Below are positions 57,018-64,000 of a DNA stretch of 64,000 nt, piece by piece. The stretch spans positions 1,364,001 through 1,428,000 of the forward strand of contig NC_085891.1 of NCBI RefSeq assembly GCF_035222375.1. Reading direction: 5' to 3'. The notes beneath the pieces were generated by a model that had not been told where the DNA came from, searched no databases, and saw only the letters and a program-made list of their open reading frames with translations. Made by a program: the position numbers and the translations under genes. The DNA comes from Podospora pseudocomata (lineage: Eukaryota > Ascomycota > Sordariomycetes > Sordariales > Podosporaceae). Within the stretch, counting starts at the first letter, position 1. Each line of letters starts with the position of its first letter.

Positions 57018-60000
57018 GGTGAAGAAGTTGTTGTTGTTGTTTGGTATCGCTTGGAAATGTCTAAAGTCTATCCTTTGGTTGTTGGGTATCTCAAAAGTCG
57101 CTCCTCAACGGCTCGAGAAAAGTGTGGGAAGAAGTTGTCGAAGGGTTGATAAGACAAGTCTCTGGGACTGCTTGATAAAAGTTTCGAGTTGCTCAATACC
57201 GGTTGGCTGGAATGAATGGGGGGTTGTGATTGTGGAACAGTCGCTAACTATTCACGTTGGCCGTTTCTATTGTTGGTATTGCTTGACAGGTAGAAGCTGG
57301 ATATCAACGGCTAGCGTGGTGGAAAGGACAGTGATGTAAGTGAGTATGTATTGCGCTGAGCAGGCTCCGCAGCTGGTGATGGTTGGAAAAAAGGGAGTGT
57401 AAAGTGATGTGCAACAGCACAACTTGGATTCGAAGGAGAGAGATGAGGCACGAGTGCCAGGAAAAAAAGAGAATGACAGGACAACAAAAACCCACAGGAG
57501 GTTGAGGAGGAGAAGGGTGAGGGTGAGAGAAAGAAAAGAGGGAGACGGGACGAACTCCCGGCATGGGTGTGACCCAGTTTATACGCAACACGAGCCGACG
57601 ACGTTGTGCTCTGTGTCCACACTTGTCCACCCCACCCCACCCCTCAGCCCGGCACCGTGGGTCCAGAAGCACCAGAAGCTGAGAAGCGAGAGAAGTCCCG
57701 TCTCCTTTCACTCCTCTGGCTAGCCCGATTGAGACATATTCGGACGCCCATTCCAAGGAGAGAGAGCGATCGATGAGCAATTGACTGCCAGGATTTTGCC
57801 AGGGCAAACATCAGACATCGGAAGGTCCGGTGGAGGAGCTGAAGGCAGTGGATTCCTCACCTCACCATCTGGGCAGGGCAGAGGTTTGTGGATGTCTAAC
57901 TGTCTAACAGCTGGCGTGCACTGGCGTTTGTCTACCCTATCTGGGCTGGCCCCTTCATCAAACACGCCGTCTGATCCAGTGGTTCCTGGCTCTCGAGATG
58001 TCAAGAGACTTCAGATGAGAGGGGGTCGGCGAACCGCCATGGTGGACAAGAGCACGAGGGAGAGGAAAAAAACTGTGCGCTCAGGGGTAACGCTCGCTCA
58101 GGTCACTCTGTACCTGCATCTTGCTCATCGCCACTGCGGATCCCATTGGCCGGATGTTCTGCAAGCTGCAGGTCGTTAGTTGTGTGCCTGAGTTGGCACA
58201 GGACGGGACGGCAGAGGATAAAAAAGACAAAGAAGTTATGTTGTTACGCGGCGCGAATGGCGTCCAATAGGATCGATCGACTGGCAAACTCGAAAAAGGG
58301 GAAACTTCCAAATATGGTGCCCTCCTCCTTCCAGACCCTCCAAGTATTCAAGTATCACCGTCAGAAACGGAGTGGAAGGCGGACGCCGACAGACGGGTAG
58401 CCAACATGTGGGAATTGGGCACAAAAATGCGGTCCCTGGGTTTTTCATCTCGTCTGTGTCGCGGGATACCAACGGTTCCCTGGACCAGCCCGACACCAAA
58501 CTCTCGACGACCTGACGTTGCGGTTGGGAACTTTGGTTCCCCGCACACCTGGGTTTTGGGGCTTCTTTTTATTTTATTTTTTTACGACGGGTACACAAAC
58601 GGCGCCTGAAAATAAATCGCCCATTATAGCGTCATATCTACCAGTCTTTGAGAAACCAGCTACACTAAATAAATAAACCATCACTTTCCTGTTTCTTGTT
58701 CTTCCAGAATAGCTGCTGACAGTCGCAGTCCAAGGCACAGAATGTCCGATATCATCATCACCATCACTTACGAATCCTCTCTCCCCTCCCTGCCCCGCAC
58801 TTTTCCATCTTATCAATGCTCCGTGCCAACAGCAAGGGGTTGACCCTCACTTGGAACAACCGTCCAATCACAGCCTCACAAACACACCAAGCCAGGGGAT
58901 TTGGGGGGCCCCAGCGTGTTCTCGTGCGTTTGAAACACAACCAACTCCCGAACGGAGCCTACCCAGCAAGCCACTCCCTGTCGTCGCTTCCGCCGTCAAA
59001 AGAAGAAGCATCTCAGAGAAGTCCAGAGAAGACGGGTCAGATCTGACTGCTCTCCCGAGACAGTTTCTTCCGAGATCTGATTTTCGACGATGCTAGCGTA
59101 GCTCTGAAATGAGGAACCCACCGTGTCTTCAGAAAGATTGACAACATCACTTCTGCTATGGTATCATCATTCACCGCAGCTTTTTGTTATCACCATTCTC
59201 GCAGTGGTGTCTGATCGCAGCAGTCTTGCACCAGCTTTTAGGCCCTGCATTTACATATCCAGCCTATGCCAAAACGGTGCAATCTTTCCCTATGGTCTCT
59301 CCCTAGCACACCACGCGCGCGGTTCAACTTTCCTGGCCTAGATAGCCGCCAAGTCTAGTATCTTCCGTTTTGTCGGCGGCGAGTGATGGAAATACTCTGT
59401 AAAGTCGCCGATATTCACCATGTTCTGTGGCGGCGGGTGTTTGCGCGCGCAGTCTTTTGGACTCTTCACATTCCTCCTCCCTGTGGCTGAACAAGGCCAT
59501 TTACGCCCCCCCGTTTCAAGTGTCAATACTCTTGGGTCCGTTGACGAGCTGCCGCCGGCTGACGACTGAGACTTGGCCCCCCCGACTCACGGATGCTATC
59601 CGGACGCTCATCTTGACCTGAAAATCACTACGGGAGGCACCGCTTCAACCTGGCTGGATTATGGGCCTGAATCACCGCAGTGCGACCCGGTCAGCTCTGG
59701 GGATTGGGCGTCTCCCCGAGTCTTTTGACCGCCACCGACCTTGACGGAGAATTTTGAGAAACCTACAGGACCCGGGACCGAGCAAATACTAGCCATGAGC
59801 TGCTGCTGAACCTCCTCCCCCCTTTTCTTCGGCGCCGTTGGTAGGGGCGCCGAGGGCGTCATGGCTCTGTGCCACCCACGAAATCCCTCCGGTGGCGCAG
59901 GCAGAAAACCTACAAACAGTTTCTTGCTTGGCGAAACACAAGTCCCAAAGTCTATCACGACTCTCTATGTCAGCAAGCAGAAAGCTGGGAAATCCTAAAT

Positions 60001-61470
60001 CCGACTGCATTTGCCCAGAAAAAGGGATCACCAACAGACAAACGGTCCTCCGGAATCACTGACCGTCTCGTCCATCCTTGATACCTCCCTTTATTTCACC
60101 ATCAAAGAAGGCAAACCACTCCCTTCCGTGGCGTCAAGGGACATAGTGAACACATTTGCTGCGCACAATATGCGACAGAAGAAAAAGAAAAAAAACACAG
60201 CAGTCTGCGGTGATTAGTCGAAGTGAATAGCCTGATGGCAGACAACACACCAGACATGATTTTTTAGATGACGTGGCACGGCCTACTCTGTGGCCTGTGG
60301 TCTGAGGCCTGACGGGCAGCCACCGGGGGCCACCTGCCTTGTCCTCACTGTAGAGATGTAAAGTGTTTTTGTGTGTGTGTGAGTATGAGTGTGAGTGTGT
60401 GTGTGTGCGTATGTGTGTGTGTGTGTGTTGGGTTTGCCATACAAATCTCTCATCACATACCTCCCAGATACAGATACAAGGCACCGCATTATGGTCGTGA
60501 TTTTCTTTCTGGCTTTTGGCTACACTTGCACTGAACAACAACTAACTACCAATCACCACAGGCAAGGCTGCCAACCCTAAGAGAAGATCATTTTTTCCAA
60601 GGAGCGAAACAAGAAATAGGAAGGAGGTTGAGAGATTCCCAATGTAATCTGCACGATTCTACTAGTGTTCCTGCAAGTTGCCGTGTCCAAAGAAAACCTG
60701 CCCGCCAGCCTGGGGATGCACGACACATAACACCACACACCACCACATGGAGATACTAAAGCAAGGTACGAGCAGCAGCATACACGTAAGCTAAGGTGAG
60801 GTGGGTAGCCAACTTTGATGCAGATACCCGGTAGTCGCTTCGGGTTATTGACCACTCATGGCTCCAAGACGAGATGGAGTGGGATGTGACGGCCCGATCT
60901 CGCACTTTTTTGCTGCCGTCGTTTTCCTCGGATTTTGGAGATGGGTTTGATGGGTGAGATAGGATAGGATTCTAGATGTAGGTGCACAAGTGTAGTATGT
61001 TAGTCAGGTCGGGGTAGGGTTGCGGGTCGGGTTAGGTGAGACCGATGCTCACTTTTCTTCAGCTCTTTTGTTCAACCATCCCAGAATGGCCACGGACGAG
61101 ATGCAGAGTACTCCATGTGGTATCCACCGACCTTAGTTTGCTGTCAACTGGCAGTTGTGGTCTGTCTGTCACTGGTGCTGCAACGAGACCAATATCCCAC
61201 CCTGAAAAGCCCTCCAGCTAACCATATCCCACGTGCCCACCACATATTCTAACAACTAGAATTTAGACAACCTGCAAATCATCACTAGCGCCGGCACTTC
61301 GCTCGCTTGAAGTAAACCTTGCCACAAGCCATGCTCTTTTCTCACTCAACTACCGAACCCCTCAGGCCTACCCCCACACTATCAAATCCCCGACGGGGTT
61401 TCTAGACCATGTTTTCCTCACCCCAGCTACCAGGAATGGCCGACATAGGAACTTAGGGATAGTGTTTCTG
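57018..61470. other. Gene-poor stretch, left part
   Basis: About 4.4 kb with no convincing gene. The first few hundred bases are the promoter of the WSC-protein gene. Short frames (for example 57304-57807 minus, 59659-59958 minus) show no domain. A GT-rich microsatellite lies at 60371-60429. Confidence 0.55.
60371..60429. repeat. GT-rich microsatellite
   Basis: About 59 bp of imperfect (GT)n interrupted by GAGTAT and GCGTAT units, in non-coding sequence. Confidence 0.9.
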
Positions 61471-61474
61471 CATT

Positions 61475-61806
61475 CAATATTACGGTACAACTACCGAGAG
61501 ATTACCAGACTACAGACCTCCATCAAAGATAGGTAGGTATCCAACATCATCCGATGGATGAAGATCCTCACCCACCTCGGGCTTTGCCCCCTTTGCGGAA
61601 GACAGCCGCCTCATGTAGGTAAGCACAACTGTGTTTTGAAGTTCAATATTACGGGAAAGATATCCGAGGGTTTTTACCAATCCAAACCTCTTCTACAGCT
61701 GGGTAAGGTGGGTATCCAGCCTCAACTGCCCCAGAAAAGCCGCCCTCAAGCAGAAACAGTCGACACCAGGCGAGGGGACGACGTCTCTAGATCCAATATT
61801 GCGGCA
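61475..61806. repeat. Degenerate tandem repeat, about 150-170 bp unit
   Basis: The motif CAATATT(A/G)CGG recurs at 61475, 61644 and 61794. The first two copies also share GGTAGGTATCCA/GGTGGGTATCCA downstream. Between the motifs the sequences are too diverged to align by eye. Either an old tandem duplication or related insertions. Confidence 0.4.
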
Positions 61807-62286
61807 CAGGGATCTCCTCCTCAACGGCACATGATCCCGTCCTCGCAATCTAAGCATGGCCAGCGGAAAGCAACATTTGCCACGCGTCTTCAATACCTCT
61901 TTCTTCAGCCGGAGCTCAAAGTCGCAGCCAACCCAGTCAGACATCTTGGGCCACAAGCTGACAAACTCACTGCTACTTGCTGAAGATCACCAGGACCCAT
62001 TTTCGACTCCAAGACCGAGGCTAGCCCGGCTGTGCTCTCCTGTCTCGGTCCTAGAAAGCTGGAGTTGAAGCCGTAGCTTGAGAATGTCTGTCGACTCGGG
62101 CCCTCGATACTTTAAGCAGGTAGTGAATTACCACAATACCCAGAATAAACACTCCTTTATATGTCAAACAGATGGACAAACAATGCAATCGAAAGCTCAT
62201 AGGAACCCCTAGATCAAATAAAAACCACCGTAGAACAACTCAAAGCATACAACAAAGCTAGCCTAAAAGTGTGTTGATGACAAAGA

Positions 62287-62559
62287 GTGCTTGCACACCG
62301 CCTAAAAGGTCCAACAAGGGTCCTTCCAGAAAGACACCAGGATGTGTATCTAGACTTTACACATAGGTATTACAATACAATAGCTGCAGTAAGAAAGTCG
62401 CAAGCAAAAAATAAATACATAAAAGAAAGAAAAAAAGGCCGTAGAGGTAAAAACTCACCGGCCACCTCTATGGAGCTGGCCGGTTACGAAAACCTCGGTG
62501 GTTTTACTTCGGATCGAAGTCGGGGGCTATTGGTTGCAAGCCCCCGGCGGGGGGGTTAA
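62287..62559 (+). other. Open frame without start, runs through hairpin cluster
   Basis: 90 codons without an ATG. Before 62287 the same frame is interrupted by TGA TGA and TAG, but the reading DQIKTTVEQLKAYNKASLKV just upstream of those codons looks protein-like. The Lys/Arg-rich middle (VRKSQAKNKYIKERKKGRRG) then runs into the GC-rich hairpins. No family recognised. The two TGA codons would read as Trp in mitochondrial code. A decayed transposon gene or a nuclear copy of organellar DNA are both possible. Confidence 0.3.
62437..62546. repeat. Contiguous perfect stem-loops (candidate structured element)
   Basis: Four back-to-back perfect hairpins. (1) ACCGGCCA 62457-62464 pairs with TGGCCGGT 62477-62484. 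(2) AAAACC 62489-62494 pairs with GGTTTT 62500-62505. (3) ACTTCG 62506-62511 pairs with CGAAGT 62515-62520. (4) CGGGGGCT 62521-62528 pairs with AGCCCCCG 62539-62546. Hairpins 2, 3 and 4 abut with no spacer. TAGAGGT (62442-62448) also pairs with ACCTCTA (62464-62470), which interlocks with hairpin 1 in pseudoknot order. The block is GC-rich in A/T-rich surroundings. It resembles mobile GC-hairpin elements of fungal mitochondrial DNA, or could be a structured RNA. Confidence 0.6.
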
Positions 62560-62634
62560 CAGCAGCTCTTCCACCTTGACCATTTGCCCTGACCACAAGT
62601 GTGGTGCCCTGATCAAGATGTTCGAGCTGCTGTT
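62558..62634. repeat. Nested 77-bp inverted repeat
   Basis: AACAGCAGCTC (62558-62568) is the exact reverse complement of GAGCTGCTGTT (62624-62634). Inside it CTTGA (62575-62579) pairs with TCAAG (62613-62617), and ACCAC (62592-62596) with GTGGT (62601-62605). Together this makes one long interrupted stem-loop, 11 bp after the hairpin cluster. Confidence 0.65.
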
Positions 62635-62954
62635 GGAAGATGGGTTGTGGACCTAATATATAAACCAGTGGGTACTCCTTCCATTCGGGAGTGTTGTCGT
62701 GAGCTGCTCCTTCCTTGTGAGGCCTCGGCTTGGGAATGAGGCAGTTGCTTGGGTCACGAGGTAAACAAAGGCGAGTAGGCAAGAGCTATGAGCTTCTCAG
62801 TCAAGGGCATGGGCTTGGTGAGATGAAAGTCAGGTTGGTAGATAAAAAGCCAAATATAACAGAGCTAAATAAACAAAGTTGCTTGTTATGACAGTCAGTA
62901 CAACACCCAACATACACAAACATAACAACCTCTCCCATGTTGCAAACAGAGGAC

Positions 62955-64000
62955 TCAATCCTCATCAACACATTCCCACCCTCCCTCCAACACCACCCCC
63001 CCATCACTCCAAACCTCAACCTGCACCCCCCCTTTCCCTCCTCCCCTCGACACCCCCCCAATCTGCTCCAACACAACCCATAACCCCCCCATCCTCCTCA
63101 CCACCTCAGGATCAACATCCACCTCCCCCTCATCCAACCCTAAAACCCCCCACTCCTGAGTAAACCCCCCCCCTTTACTCTGTCCAACCACCCTCCTCCC
63201 CACCCCCGTCCCCAACTCCAGCTTCATCCTCAGTCCTCCCCCTCCATTCCCCGCTTCCCCCCCCGCAACCGCCGCCCTCGCAACAACACTCAACCTGGTC
63301 AACCTCCCAATCCCCACCCGTCCCCTCAACCTCTCCTCCCCATTCTTAAAAACCGCCACTTCCGGGAACACCGACCTCAGCTTCCCCGCCTGCGACGACA
63401 TCACCTGCCCCACCACCACCCCTTCCACCTCCGTCGCCACCCTCAGCACAAATTTTCCTAGCTGGCCCGGTTCAAAAGTAGACAAGATGACCGTGTACGT
63501 CCCCGCCGCCAGAGGCTGCGACCCGTGAGTCTGGCAAAACGTCGCGCCTCGCTGGTATTCCGGTGATGACACCAGGATATCTCTGCCAGAGATGCTGGTT
63601 ATATTTTTCGACGAGTAGATCAGCGCGATGTGAATTGGCAAGTCTTTCACATCTGTCGAGAGTAAAAAAGATAGAGGGGTGGTTTGGGGAAGCGTGATGG
63701 AATACTGCGGGTTGATGAAATAGGACGGGTGAGCCGCCGAGCCGCCTGAATTCCGCCGGTTCCAGGCGCCGGTGATGGTTTCGCTGTGGCTGAGCGGTTC
63801 AGGGGCTTGACGGATAGTCAAGGGCGAGTTGGAGAAGAAGGATAGGGTGAAGTTGTATGTTGGCAGCGGAAGCTCACCCTGGGCCACGACGAGGGTTTGG
63901 GGGTTGTTGGGAGTGGGATCGTAACGCAGCAATGTGTTGGGGCTATCAACGTACGGCCCCTGGTAGAGGCACCGGTGGTTTTCTGGCAGTGGGAGCCGGG
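62955..64000 (-). CDS. palB: PalB/Rim13-like calpain, C-terminal part (cut by window edge)
   Basis: The minus-strand frame runs from beyond the right edge to the stop at 62955; about 347 codons are visible and the 5' part lies outside the window. The visible part starts RLPLPENHRCLYQGPYV and contains two calpain domain-III-like beta-sandwich segments: TGAWNRRNSGGSAAHPSYFINPQY (quoted here as separate parts, TGAWNRRNSGG and YFINPQYSI), then GTYTVILSTFEPGQLGKFVLRV, whose core is YTVILSTFEPGQLG. PalB/Rim13 calpains cleave the PacC/Rim101 regulator at endosomal Rim/Pal complexes during the alkaline-pH response. The catalytic Cys protease domain is not in view, so activity cannot be judged. The C-terminus is Gly-rich and ends ECVDED. 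Confidence 0.85.
   Translation of the reverse strand, partial: RLPLPENHRCLYQGPYVDSPNTLLRYDPTPNNPQTLVVAQGELPLPTYNFTLSFFSNSPLTIRQAPEPLSHSETITGAWNRRNSGGSAAHPSYFINPQYSITLPQTTPLSFLLSTDVKDLPIHIALIYSSKNITSISGRDILVSSPEYQRGATFCQTHGSQPLAAGTYTVILSTFEPGQLGKFVLRVATEVEGVVVGQVMSSQAGKLRSVFPEVAVFKNGEERLRGRVGIGRLTRLSVVARAAVAGGEAGNGGGGLRMKLELGTGVGRRVVGQSKGGGFTQEWGVLGLDEGEVDVDPEVVRRMGGLWVVLEQIGGVSRGGGKGGVQVEVWSDGGVVLEGGWECVDED

Noticed and set aside
61558-61983. 141-codon plus-strand frame with two CxxC-like pairs
   Set aside because: It runs through the degenerate tandem repeat, shows no domain and no clear start context.
62457-62546. HDV-like or hammerhead ribozyme in the hairpin cluster
   Set aside because: The order of two stems resembles a pseudoknot, but the conserved hammerhead core and the HDV P1-P1.1-P3 arrangement are not seen.

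Overview
The window looks like nuclear DNA of a filamentous ascomycete, most likely Sordariomycetes. The evidence is short GT-AG introns of about 50-170 bp, a solitary 5S-like sequence away from any rDNA, Ty1/copia and Fot1/pogo-type transposons, and a set of fungal housekeeping genes. The species is not identifiable from sequence alone.

Left part (1-13.3 kb): about 5.8 kb without a convincing gene, then a 5'-truncated 5S rRNA relic, a short pogo-type element with 52-bp perfect terminal inverted repeats, and, 10 bp away, a complete 5.9-kb Ty1/copia element (copia-1, minus strand, TSD TAAGT). Next come a secreted Gly/Tyr/Asn/His-rich protein, a Yippee-type zinc protein and a ferric-reductase-type transmembrane oxidoreductase, all on the minus strand. 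An AT-rich island that looks like a RIP relic follows, abutting a second copia element (copia-2, plus strand, 4.3 kb, TSD GTAAC). Copia-2 has lost most of its integrase although its LTRs look identical.

Central and right part (28-57 kb): a dense housekeeping block. It holds an unrecognised 875-aa nuclear-looking protein, CLU1/TIF31 (mitochondrial clustering), an FHA-forkhead transcription factor (Fkh2-type), an AhpC/TSA-like thioredoxin-fold protein, a tRNA-like relic, a sucrose/alpha-glucoside-type symporter, an endosomal-type Na+/H+ exchanger, a DHA1 drug:H+ antiporter, an NSUN5/Rcm1-type rRNA m5C methyltransferase and a DUF1996-WSC secreted protein. Two pairs are divergent and share upstream regions: the 875-aa protein with CLU1, and the sugar symporter with the exchanger.

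Right end (57-64 kb): about 5.9 kb without a convincing gene. It contains degenerate tandem repeats and a striking run of contiguous perfect stem-loops near 62.46-62.63 kb. The window ends in the C-terminal part of a PalB/Rim13-like calpain of the alkaline-pH pathway, cut by the window edge.

There is no operon logic here; genes are individually transcribed. The most unusual items are the hairpin cluster, the two copia elements apparently primed by internal (anticodon-arm) tRNA sequences from two different tRNAs, the integrase-deleted but recent copia-2, and the clustering of copia frame breaks at single-base positions, mostly short homopolymers, while the large single-copy genes are intact. 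No genuinely new multi-gene system is evident.
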